A stretch of 29,380 bases of DNA from a virus. Positions 7,666-14,832 of this stretch are shown piece by piece. Each line of letters starts with the position of its first letter. The stretch's first letter is position 1. Both the position numbers and the translations under genes were made by a program. The stretch covers positions 1 to 29,380 of the IMG/VR virus record IMGVR_UViG_3300038463_000127, one strand, 5' to 3'. The notes under the pieces are model-generated. The model ran no database searches and was not told where the DNA came from. It saw only the letters and a program-made list of their open reading frames with translations.

Positions 7666-10623
7666 ATGTCTAAAAAAATAAAATATTCCGTCGTTATTCC
7701 GACATATAATCACTTCCGCGATGCACTACTACCGTGTATCGAGTCAATTATAAAATATACCGACTTCTCTGAAACAGAAATTATCGTAGTGGCTAATGGT
7801 TGTGTTGATGAGACCAAGGATTATCTCGCTACATTACCTAAAAATATATTCAAGACTATATGGATTGATGCTCCTTCCGGATACACTGTCAGCACCAATA
7901 GAGGCATAGACGAAGCAGAAGGCGATTACATTATATTGCTAAACAATGATACTGCTCTACTTCCACAGCCAATAAATCAATGGCTTCATATGCTGGAAGA
8001 GCCATTTACTAAAGATCCGTTGGTTGGGGCATCTGGACCCATGCTCAACTACTGTCCCCATTCAGAGAGAAACTTCCTTATCTTCTTCTGTGTTATGATA
8101 AAAGTTGAAATGTTCGAGAAGTTCGGATTACTTGATGAAATATTCAATCCTGGCTTTGGAGAAGATACTGACTTTTGTATAAAACTTCAGGATGCCGGTT
8201 ATAAGTGTATTCAGGTTCCAATAGAAGGACCATTGATAGCCGATTCCAATCAAGAGAGAATGACAGGATTTTATCCAGTCTGGCACGCTGGAGAAATAAC
8301 TCTCGGTGTAATGCCTGAAGGAAATGCTCTACTCGCTAAAAATCGTAAAATACTCGAAGATAGATATAAAAATAAAAAGCCTAATTATGAAGTAAAACCA
8401 CAGTATCACATATTCAATGCCACAACAGCAACAATAAAAGAAGAGCCTAAAACTACTTCTGATCCATTCACCCACCTTACGAAACTCAATATTGGTTGCG
8501 GAGACGCTTTACTTCCTGGATATCTCAATACTGACTTATATAATCCTAATGCTCAAGTGAAAGCTGATGCTACTAAGCTTCCGTTCCCTAATGGAAGATT
8601 CGAAGAAGTAATATCTATACAGGTATTCGAGCATCTCCCCTGTCAGGAAGCTATGAATATCCTTACAGAATGGAAAAGAGTTCTAAAACCAGGCGGAAAA
8701 CTCGTTATTGAAGTTCCTAATATTCAAGAACTATGTAAAAACTTCGAATCAGCAGATAAACAAGCCAGATACCGTATTCTTGATTGTATTTACGGCACGA
8801 CTTTCCCGAAAACGCCCCACCTCTACGGCTGGTATCCTGAAATCCTCAATGATCATCTCATCTATATTGGGATGGAGAAAATCATATTCAGTCCTGCCCA
8901 AGTCTATCATTGGGGGTATAATATGAGAGTTGAATGTTATAAGTCAGACGGCAAACCTAATCCAGAACCGGAGAAAAGTCAAGAAATGAAAAATATTCTC
9001 AATGATGTGGAGACGATAAAGTTGTCTGACATTCCCAACACAAAGGACTTGAATGCTAATGGGGCGAAGTGGGCAGAAGATAAAGACCTGATTGTACCTA
9101 CAGAATTGCCAGAAGGGTATTTTAGCACGGAAGATATTCAAGTATATAGAAGTCTTGTTAGTAATTTGCCAGATAATGGTTCTATGGTTGAGATAGGAGT
9201 ATGGAAAGGAAAATCTCTCTGTTCAATAGCCGATATTATTCGCAGCAAAAACATAAAAGTATATGCTATCGACACATTTAAAGGAACTGATAATATTGAT
9301 GAGCAGTTTTTAGCGAATGAAGCAAAAGAACACAATATTCGTGTTATTTTTGAGGAGAACATTCGTAGGTTCGGAATAAAAAATAATGTCGTGATTATGG
9401 AGATGGATAGTATAGAAGCGGCGAAGTGTATAAAATTGAAACCGGAACCGTTTATTGATTTTATTTTTATTGATGGCGATCATATGTATGAGAATGTGAA
9501 AAATGACATTAATGCTTGGATGCCTCTGATGAAAGACGGGAAGGCGCTGGCTGGCCATGATATAAAATGGAACGGAGTTATGAGGGCAGTTCAAGAGATT
9601 TTTAGTGCTCCCGATATCTATGCTATCGATAATCTGTGGTGGAGTAAAAAGATATCCCACAATAGGGGAAGAATAATTGACGGGTTCATATTCTCTAACG
9701 AACTTGACATTATTGAGATGAGATTGAATATATTGGATGATGTTGTAGATAAGTTCGTCATTGTTGAGAGCACTAAAACTCATACCAATAAAGATAAGCC
9801 ACTTTACTTCAACGAAAATCTCGGTAGGTTCAGGAAGTTTTTACATAAGATTGAGCATGTCATTGTTGAGGATAATCCAGATAACAACGACGATCCATGG
9901 AGCCGCGAGAGACACCAAAGAGACTGTATTATGCGTGGTTTGAAAGATATGCGCGATGATGATATTGTAATGATTAGTGATGCCGATGAAATAGCCAATC
10001 CGGAATTATTGAAGATATATAGTGCTTCTATGGGCCCTAAAATGCTCTGTATGAAGTTGTTCTATTATGCTCTCAATGTTCTTGCTCCTGAAAATAAATG
10101 GCAGTGGCTAAAAATAGTTCCTTGGAAAGTCATAAAAGATAATAATATGACATGTTGCCAGATACGTTATACAGAGTTTCCGCAATTCGGAGAAGATTTT
10201 GCTGGAGGCTGGCATTGGTCCTATGTCGGTAATAAAGACTTCATAAAAAATAAAATAGAGAGTTTTGCCCATACCGAGCACGATAAACCAGAAATAAAAA
10301 ACACCATAGAAGATAAGATAAAAAATAATAAAGATTTGTTCGGAAGAGATATAACATTTGAGACAGTAATGATAGACGAAAGTTATCCAGATTACGTCAG
10401 ATATAATTTTGATACTCTCTATAAAAAAGGGTTTATCAAGGATGGACTAAAAGATGCTTCCGTTGACAATGATATACAACAATTCAACTATCAAAACCAA
10501 CAAAGAAATATGACAATTCTTCCGCAACACTGGATATCATTACAACAACCATCAATATATCAGAGCCTCATGGCTGCTAATTCAGATAAGACGCAGAAAG
10601 TTTATGAGCATACAATAAGATAA
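7666..10623 (+). CDS. Four-domain GT2 - methyltransferase - methyltransferase - GT17 fusion
   Basis: 985 residues with four enzymatic modules. Residues 5-245: GT2 (YSVVIPTYNH, ANGCVDET, LLNNDT near 91-96, GFGEDTDF). Residues about 270-430: class I methyltransferase (LNIGCG at 275-280, ADATKLPFP, LKPGGKL). Residues about 485-660: a second methyltransferase of the MTase_24 kind (MVEIGVWKGKS near 507, AIDTFKG, FIDGDHMYENV near 600, GHDIKW). Residues about 670-920: glycosyltransferase family 17 (IIDGFIFSNELDIIEMRL, VIVESTKTHT, ISDADEI near 769). GT17 members add GlcNAc to mannose in eukaryotes and occur in bacteria and large viruses. One chain could build and cap a methylated glycan. The first two modules are paralogous to the protein at 4967. 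A weak AGAAAG precedes the ATG. It ends abutting a convergent HNH gene with no obvious terminator. The true acceptor is unknown. Confidence 0.88.
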   Translation: MSKKIKYSVVIPTYNHFRDALLPCIESIIKYTDFSETEIIVVANGCVDETKDYLATLPKNIFKTIWIDAPSGYTVSTNRGIDEAEGDYIILLNNDTALLPQPINQWLHMLEEPFTKDPLVGASGPMLNYCPHSERNFLIFFCVMIKVEMFEKFGLLDEIFNPGFGEDTDFCIKLQDAGYKCIQVPIEGPLIADSNQERMTGFYPVWHAGEITLGVMPEGNALLAKNRKILEDRYKNKKPNYEVKPQYHIFNATTATIKEEPKTTSDPFTHLTKLNIGCGDALLPGYLNTDLYNPNAQVKADATKLPFPNGRFEEVISIQVFEHLPCQEAMNILTEWKRVLKPGGKLVIEVPNIQELCKNFESADKQARYRILDCIYGTTFPKTPHLYGWYPEILNDHLIYIGMEKIIFSPAQVYHWGYNMRVECYKSDGKPNPEPEKSQEMKNILNDVETIKLSDIPNTKDLNANGAKWAEDKDLIVPTELPEGYFSTEDIQVYRSLVSNLPDNGSMVEIGVWKGKSLCSIADIIRSKNIKVYAIDTFKGTDNIDEQFLANEAKEHNIRVIFEENIRRFGIKNNVVIMEMDSIEAAKCIKLKPEPFIDFIFIDGDHMYENVKNDINAWMPLMKDGKALAGHDIKWNGVMRAVQEIFSAPDIYAIDNLWWSKKISHNRGRIIDGFIFSNELDIIEMRLNILDDVVDKFVIVESTKTHTNKDKPLYFNENLGRFRKFLHKIEHVIVEDNPDNNDDPWSRERHQRDCIMRGLKDMRDDDIVMISDADEIANPELLKIYSASMGPKMLCMKLFYYALNVLAPENKWQWLKIVPWKVIKDNNMTCCQIRYTEFPQFGEDFAGGWHWSYVGNKDFIKNKIESFAHTEHDKPEIKNTIEDKIKNNKDLFGRDITFETVMIDESYPDYVRYNFDTLYKKGFIKDGLKDASVDNDIQQFNYQNQQRNMTILPQHWISLQQPSIYQSLMAANSDKTQKVYEHTIR

Positions 10624-11748
10624 TTATTTTTTCTTTTTAGGAAGAATCGACCATCCTTTTTTATGGTCATTCCATTTTCTTCTACTAAAATCTTCAGGTA
10701 AAGTGTCGTTTTTTATTTTATTGTCCAATTCCCACATAGGTTGTATATTAGTATAATGGAAGCACATCTGTTGACCTTCAAGGGTTCTTATAATTTTTAG
10801 AACATTCTTGAAGTAGTCGCAAGGAATGATGTGATCATAATTCCATTTACCTGGACCTTTACCGTGGTTTTCCCAAGTCATTCCTGGCAAAAATTGCTTC
10901 TCTATCCATCGATAAAAACAATCCAGAGAACACCCTAATAACTTGAAAGCACTACTTTTTTTGTCTTTTCTTTTTACATGATATCTAAAAGCGCCTCTTA
11001 ATTGGCTCATTGTTCTATGATTTTTATCCTTTTTTCTTCTATCTCTGGCCCTTTTATTAATTGCCGGCCTGTTATTTTTAGAATATTCTTTATCATATTC
11101 TTGGAGATGTTTTTTATTCTTTTTTCTCCATCTTTTCATATAATTAGGATCTTTTTTCCTTCTTTTTCTATTATTTTTTGCTACTCTTTTTTTATTTTTT
11201 TCGTACCACTCTTTTCCTTTTCCATTAGAACACAGTTTGCACCAGCCAGCTTTACCATCTTTACTATTTTTATTATTATAGAAATCCTCTATTGACTTAT
11301 CTTCTCCACAAGGCCCCTGACATATTTTATGTGTTCTGTTCATCATCTCTTCCGTAACAATTCTATCCTTACATTCATCGCAGCACATCATTTTATCTAT
11401 ATTACGTTTTATTCTTTGGATAATAGCATTAGGAGATACCAACCATTCCGCAGTACAACCTTTATTTTTACAATAGAACAATGTCGGCGTGTTGCTGTTT
11501 ATAATTTCCCCTTTTATTCCTATATTAGTATCTTTTAGAAATATATCTTCATAATCCTTTTTTGATCTTTTTATTTTGCCTCGTCTTTTTTTAGGTATTT
11601 CTGGTATTTTATCGGCTAATTTTTCCATAGTTGGAACGATAGTAGAATATTTTATATTTTTTATTTTATTAACTTGAGACTTTGGTAATTTAGTCTTTAT
11701 TACCTCTTCTTCGCTATGTTTATGATTACAATTTGGTTTATCGCACAT
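10624..11748 (-). CDS. HNH homing endonuclease with Cys-rich N-terminus and zinc ribbons
   Basis: 374 residues. The N-terminus has a Cys/His cluster (C2, C7, H9, H11). A first ribbon uses C93/C98 and C122-C126; a second is of the recombination-endonuclease-VII-like kind seen in many phage HNH proteins: C143-x3-C147, then DFYNNKNSKDGKAGWCKLC (C170, C173). A very basic linker (185-265) follows, then the HNH core: GMTWENHG, YDH (D305, H306), and NIQPMW (N334) with DNKIKND. It is probably a DNA-cutting selfish gene. It is convergent with the 985-residue gene, with stops side by side. Its start codon lies within the structured leader shared with the gene at 28904, with which it also shares N-terminal features (MC..., EEE, the ETM/MEKLADK-like segment and TNIG). 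Confidence 0.88.
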   Translation of the reverse strand: MCDKPNCNHKHSEEEVIKTKLPKSQVNKIKNIKYSTIVPTMEKLADKIPEIPKKRRGKIKRSKKDYEDIFLKDTNIGIKGEIINSNTPTLFYCKNKGCTAEWLVSPNAIIQRIKRNIDKMMCCDECKDRIVTEEMMNRTHKICQGPCGEDKSIEDFYNNKNSKDGKAGWCKLCSNGKGKEWYEKNKKRVAKNNRKRRKKDPNYMKRWRKKNKKHLQEYDKEYSKNNRPAINKRARDRRKKDKNHRTMSQLRGAFRYHVKRKDKKSSAFKLLGCSLDCFYRWIEKQFLPGMTWENHGKGPGKWNYDHIIPCDYFKNVLKIIRTLEGQQMCFHYTNIQPMWELDNKIKNDTLPEDFSRRKWNDHKKGWSILPKKKK

Positions 11749-11895
11749 ATAAGATATCCTATGGCCCCAGCAATGGTTTGTTCCCGTTAGAATGGTTTGC
11801 TATTACCATTCTGGGAGCACAGGATATAAAATTGGTTCTTGTCTAACGGGAACAATTATATAGCCTAATACATATACTATTTATATCACAAGGGA
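11742..11895 (-). ncRNA. Structured leader, copy A (covarying 14-bp stem, anti-SD, alternative helices)
   Basis: Minus-strand 5' leader of the HNH gene. Stem P1: TTGTTCCCGTTAGA (11855-11842) pairs perfectly with TCTAACGGGAACAA (11791-11778). An inner hairpin AGAATGGT (11812-11805) / ACCATTCT (11796-11789) has loop AATAGCAA. Alternative helix S2: CCAGAATGGT (11814-11805) with ACCATTGCTGG (11777-11767), one bulge. Anti-SD: ATATCCT (11827-11821) is complementary to the Shine-Dalgarno segment AGGATAT (11760-11754), 5 nt before ATG. The same elements recur in copy B with compensatory changes in P1. It resembles no RNA class I can name. Structure is strongly supported by comparison; switch function is inferred. 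Confidence 0.75.
11855..11885 (-). promoter_or_regulatory. Late TATAAATA (11878-11885) and TATAAT (11855-11860) boxes of leader A
   Basis: On the minus strand TATAAATA lies upstream of the whole stem. TTAGGCTATATAAT follows, with the TATAAT box abutting the stem. A start about 7 nt past TATAAT would fall inside the 5' arm and remove half of it. Both boxes are conserved in copy B. Confidence 0.6.
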
Positions 11896-11914
11896 GAAGT
11901 TTTTAGAATAAATC

Positions 11915-11943
11915 TTGATATTTTAGATAAATGATGATAAAAT
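11915..11943 (+). promoter_or_regulatory. Sigma70-like promoter TTGATA-N17-TAAAAT
   Basis: TTGATA (11915-11920), a 17-bp spacer and TAAAAT (11938-11943) lie directly upstream of the glycosyltransferase start at 11962. The expected start site is near 11950, beside AGGAA, which would serve as the Shine-Dalgarno. Confidence 0.5.
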
Positions 11944-11961
11944 AGCACTAGGAACTAAATT

Positions 11962-13005
11962 ATGAATAATGCTGATGTGACTGCTTATATCTCTACGAAG
12001 GATAGGTATGGAACCACTCTACCTCTCGCAATGGCTTCTATAATAAATCAGACAGTTCTTCCAAAAAAGTTTATCATGTTCCAAGATAGCGAGCCAGTAG
12101 ATATTAGAACCAATAGCCTATATCTTCACTTACTTCATCTTCTTGACGAAAAAAAGATAGAATGGGAAATTGTCTTCGGTCCTAAAAAAGGCCAGAGTTG
12201 GAATCATCAAGCGGCAATTACAAAAGCGAAAACTGAATGGCTTTGGAGACTTGATGACGATAATATAGCAGAGCCTAATGTCCTAGAAGAATTATTGAAA
12301 AGCGCCGATGATAAAACAGGAGCAGTAGCAGGATTGGTTATCGATCCATCCCAGATAAAAACAACCGATGATAGGAACTTGAAAAATGACATAGCGCACA
12401 TTTATGACCAACCTAATACGCAGTGGTTCAAGCACGTTCGTAAAGATGTCTTCGATGTAGAGCATTTATATTCTTCCTTCATTTATAGGAAGAAAGCAAG
12501 CGAGCACGGATATTGTTTATCTCTATCTCCCGTTTGTCATCGCGAAGAAACTATATTCTCCCACGAAATGTTCAGAGCAGGATGGAAATTGAAGATAAAT
12601 CCTAATGTAATTACTTGGCATTTGCGTGAACCGACAGGCGGCATTAGAAGTTATACTGATAAATCGTATTGGGATCATGACGAAGCCATTTTTACAGAAA
12701 AGATGAAATTGTGGCAGACTAATATAAAAGATGATAACTTCTATGTGATTTTAGACGCAGGGCTAGGAGACCACTGGGCATTCAAGCATATTCTCCAAGA
12801 ACTAAAAGAAAAATATAAAGATAAGTTAGTTATTGCCTGTTGTTATCCTGCCGTCTTCTCGAACGATAATGTAAAACTTATTAGCATTCAAGATGCTAAA
12901 AATAAGTTCAACAATATAGAAAAATATAATTTATACCAGTGGATGGGAGAGAACAACTGGAAGGGAACTCTCATTGATGCTTATCGGAAAATGTATTTAT
13001 CGTAA
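11962..13005 (+). CDS. Family 2-like glycosyltransferase with C-terminal extension
   Basis: 347 residues. The GT-A part (about 6-225) begins TAYISTKDRYG and contains the DXD metal motif in WRLDDDN (98-100), an acidic motif VCHREET (192-197) and ITWHL. Residues about 255-347 form a separate segment starting FYVILDAGLGDHWAFKHIL, which resembles the N-terminal glycine loop of GT-B heptosyltransferases and may be a remnant of one. Unlike the GT2 modules at 4967 and 7666, this one has a standard DXD. AGGAA lies 7 nt before the ATG. It is separated from the other glycosyltransferases by the HNH cassette, which may have inserted between them. Substrate unknown. Confidence 0.8.
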   Translation: MNNADVTAYISTKDRYGTTLPLAMASIINQTVLPKKFIMFQDSEPVDIRTNSLYLHLLHLLDEKKIEWEIVFGPKKGQSWNHQAAITKAKTEWLWRLDDDNIAEPNVLEELLKSADDKTGAVAGLVIDPSQIKTTDDRNLKNDIAHIYDQPNTQWFKHVRKDVFDVEHLYSSFIYRKKASEHGYCLSLSPVCHREETIFSHEMFRAGWKLKINPNVITWHLREPTGGIRSYTDKSYWDHDEAIFTEKMKLWQTNIKDDNFYVILDAGLGDHWAFKHILQELKEKYKDKLVIACCYPAVFSNDNVKLISIQDAKNKFNNIEKYNLYQWMGENNWKGTLIDAYRKMYLS

Positions 13006-13016
13006 GCATTTTGTGC

Positions 13017-13022
13017 TATAAT
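13017..13022 (+). promoter_or_regulatory. TATAAT box upstream of 13039 gene
   Basis: TGCTATAAT sits 16 bp before the ATG, and AAAGGA (13028-13033) serves as Shine-Dalgarno. This would give a leader of only about 10 nt. Confidence 0.45.
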
Positions 13023-13038
13023 ATCATAAAGGATCATT

Positions 13039-13308
13039 ATGCTCGTAGATTTTACTACTTCTAAAAAACCAATTCCTGACGACGAAGACTGGACATTACT
13101 AACTCCACAACAGCGACAGAATATTCATCCTATGTTCTCTTCTATAAATGACTTACCTTGTGAGATATTTTATAACCACTCTCTAAAATGCTTCCATGCG
13201 CTCTACGACTATGAAGATACTAATGATACTTACTTGAAAGGTTCTCTATCCCCTTCTGCTCCAAGAATTGTAGAAGATATAACGGAATACTACAACGATG
13301 TCAAGTAG
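13039..13308 (+). CDS. Hypothetical protein, 89 residues
   Basis: I do not recognise this protein. It has a good Shine-Dalgarno (AAAGGA, 6 nt before the ATG) and a TATAAT box just upstream. It is acidic and aromatic-rich, with LLTPQQRQNIHPMF and IFYNHSLKCFHALYDYED. No membrane segment or signal is visible. It overlaps the next gene by 11 nt, suggesting an operon 13039-14004. The large baseplate genes begin 3.8 kb downstream, but no baseplate similarity is evident. Confidence 0.65.
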   Translation: MLVDFTTSKKPIPDDEDWTLLTPQQRQNIHPMFSSINDLPCEIFYNHSLKCFHALYDYEDTNDTYLKGSLSPSAPRIVEDITEYYNDVK

Positions 13309-13744
13309 TCGGTTGGGGTTATTGATTGATATCCAGACATTATTGAAGTTAGTGAAGTTCAACGATGACTTCCGTAATCTCTTCTACGCTCTCTCATTCT
13401 GGACTTCCGAACACAAGAGACTTATTGAAAATTATGTGGTAAATACAGACGTTTTAGCCAAGGAAACGATATGGAAGGAACTCTCTACGTCTGATTTTAT
13501 TCCAGAGATAAACTATATAATCAAGAAGTGGAGAGAATTACACGTCAATTACCAAGATATTGAGAAGCAGGTAGAATTGATGAAAGAAGGTAAAAAAGGA
13601 CATTCTCTTGTTGGTAAAGTAATAAAGTTTGATAGCCTATATAAATACCCCGAAGTCGTAAAATACGTAAAGTCCCAGGATATGGCGTATAATGGGTTCA
13701 AGTTGCTTCCGGTAAAATCTGGCTTCCTTCAGATGTTCTTCTAG
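13298..13744 (+). CDS. Hypothetical protein, 148 residues
   Basis: Unrecognised. It overlaps the end of the preceding gene by 11 nt and ends 8 nt before the next start. It is predicted largely helical, with LLIDIQTLLKLVKFNDDFRNLFYA at the N-terminus, then NYIIKKWRELHVNYQDIEKQ and a basic segment EGKKGHSLVGKVIKF. T4 has small baseplate and hub assembly proteins near its wedge genes, but I see no diagnostic motif to link this one to them. A TATAAATA at 13640-13647 falls inside the coding sequence (codons Tyr-Lys-Tyr). Confidence 0.6.
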   Translation: MSSSRLGLLIDIQTLLKLVKFNDDFRNLFYALSFWTSEHKRLIENYVVNTDVLAKETIWKELSTSDFIPEINYIIKKWRELHVNYQDIEKQVELMKEGKKGHSLVGKVIKFDSLYKYPEVVKYVKSQDMAYNGFKLLPVKSGFLQMFF

Positions 13745-13752
13745 GAGTTTTT

Positions 13753-14004
13753 ATGCTACAAGTTTTTACAGATGCTAATGAAGAGTTCTCGTTCGGTATT
13801 TTTATAATTGATGAGCGTCTCTGTAAAAAAACCATATTATTCATTAAACAGAACTTCGGATATGAATTAGAAGCCACCGATGACGATGAAGATTTTACAG
13901 AGATTGGCGAGTTCCTTGTTGATACTTTACTCATACGATACAAAGACTTCTCGGAAGACTGGTTGGAATTAGGTAGTAAGATAAACCTTCATATCATTCC
14001 GTAG
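13753..14004 (+). CDS. Hypothetical acidic protein, 83 residues
   Basis: Unrecognised. A strong AGGAG (13743-13747) overlapping the upstream stop codon sets the start. The protein is strongly acidic in the middle (ATDDDEDFTEIGEF) and has beta/alpha-like segments (FSFGIFIIDERL, KTILFIKQNFGY). There is no cysteine pattern beyond C25 and no membrane segment. It is the last gene of the short 13039-14004 run. Confidence 0.65.
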   Translation: MLQVFTDANEEFSFGIFIIDERLCKKTILFIKQNFGYELEATDDDEDFTEIGEFLVDTLLIRYKDFSEDWLELGSKINLHIIP

Positions 14005-14014
14005 TTCTTGGCTT

Positions 14015-14020
14015 TATAAT
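14015..14020 (+). promoter_or_regulatory. TATAAT box 6 bp before ATG (GGCTTTATAAT)
   Basis: TTGGCTTTATAAT ends 6 bp before ATG 14027, and no Shine-Dalgarno lies between. The geometry is the same as at 4955 and 14820, implying an essentially leaderless mRNA. Confidence 0.5.
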
Positions 14021-14026
14021 CTCTCA

Positions 14027-14809
14027 ATGAATGATGAAGAATATCTAAAAAAGTCCAAGTTAGCATTCAATTTATCGCATAGTTCCATAGAGTTATTAGA
14101 CAAGTGTAGTTATGCTTTTTACTTGCGATATGTCTTGAAGTTTTATCCAGAAGGGTTGCCCCCGAATTACTCTACGGAATATGGCCAATTATTCCACGAT
14201 GTCTGCGAGGTCTACACAGGAACAGGAGAACAAGAAGTTTATAATCTCATTGCTAAATATAAACCTAAATATCAGATAAATGACGAATATGAGAAGAAGA
14301 TACCGTTAGGGGTGAGGAACTTTTTGTTTTTTTGGAATAAGTATTTGGTCGGAGCCAAGAAGATTTACAGAGAGAAGAAGATCCAAGTATTCCTGAATGA
14401 GTTTTTGGGTCTCAATGGTTTATTAGACGTTTTATATAGATTAAATGATGGTTCTTGGATTATAGCCGACTGGAAATCCTCAAAGAAGCGTTCTAATTAT
14501 TCAGCACAACTCTCCTGTTATTTTTATCTTCTGTCGCTTATTAGTAAAGAACCAATGGATAAAATAAAATGCCAAGTTGTTTATCTATGTGCGGAGAAGG
14601 AGAGCGGTATAACGGAGGAATATAATCTTACCATTGACGATAGAGATGATTATGAGAATAGGATTTTATCAGCAGTGGACAGATTATCTAAAATGAATGT
14701 AGAAGATCCGAAGGTTTGGAGAATGAAGCCTGGACCACTATGCCCTTGGTGCGACTACTATTTGGAACGTGGGGGAATATGTGAAGGTAATAAAAACTTG
14801 GAGAAGTAG
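14027..14809 (+). CDS. Cas4/RecB-like PD-(D/E)XK nuclease with Fe-S cysteines
   Basis: 260 residues. All RecB-family nuclease motifs are visible: GQLFHDVCEVY (H57), GLLDVLYRL (D134), ADWKSSK (D148, K150) and QLSCY (Q161). Four cysteines fit an iron-sulphur cluster of the Cas4/AddB kind: C27 in LLDKCSYAFYLRY, plus C239, C242 and C252 in LCPWCDYYLERGGIC. These enzymes degrade or trim DNA ends, often 5' to 3', in recombination and phage DNA metabolism. No CRISPR array or cas1/cas2 is in the window, so a general DNA-processing role is more likely than spacer acquisition. A methyltransferase and an HNH protein follow, so a DNA-modification group is plausible. It is preceded by a TATAAT box and no Shine-Dalgarno. 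Confidence 0.85.
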   Translation: MNDEEYLKKSKLAFNLSHSSIELLDKCSYAFYLRYVLKFYPEGLPPNYSTEYGQLFHDVCEVYTGTGEQEVYNLIAKYKPKYQINDEYEKKIPLGVRNFLFFWNKYLVGAKKIYREKKIQVFLNEFLGLNGLLDVLYRLNDGSWIIADWKSSKKRSNYSAQLSCYFYLLSLISKEPMDKIKCQVVYLCAEKESGITEEYNLTIDDRDDYENRILSAVDRLSKMNVEDPKVWRMKPGPLCPWCDYYLERGGICEGNKNLEK

Positions 14810-14819
14810 TTTTAGGCTT

Positions 14820-14825
14820 TACAAT
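14820..14825 (+). promoter_or_regulatory. TACAAT box 7 bp before ATG (GGCTTTACAAT)
   Basis: TTAGGCTTTACAAT precedes ATG 14833 by 7 bp. A weak TTGGAG (14798-14803) is 16 bp upstream. The GGCTTT part matches the box at 14015 and the two structured leaders. Confidence 0.4.
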
Positions 14826-14832
14826 AAATAAA

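Noticed and set aside
10600-10660. Rho-independent terminator between the convergent 10623 and 10624 gene ends
   Set aside because: There is an A/T-rich run but no stable hairpin before it on either strand.
11742-11895. Group I intron or self-cleaving ribozyme
   Set aside because: The element lies between genes rather than splitting one. I could not find a P7-like core or the conserved hammerhead bases, and a leader role fits the promoter and Shine-Dalgarno placement better.
13640-13647. TATAAATA on the plus strand
   Set aside because: It lies inside the 148-residue gene as codons Tyr-Lys-Tyr and about 105 bp from the next start. It may be chance; not listed as a promoter.
14027-14809. Cas4-like gene as part of a CRISPR-Cas system
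   Set aside because: No array and no cas1 or cas2 in the window. RecB-like Fe-S nucleases are common in phages for DNA processing.
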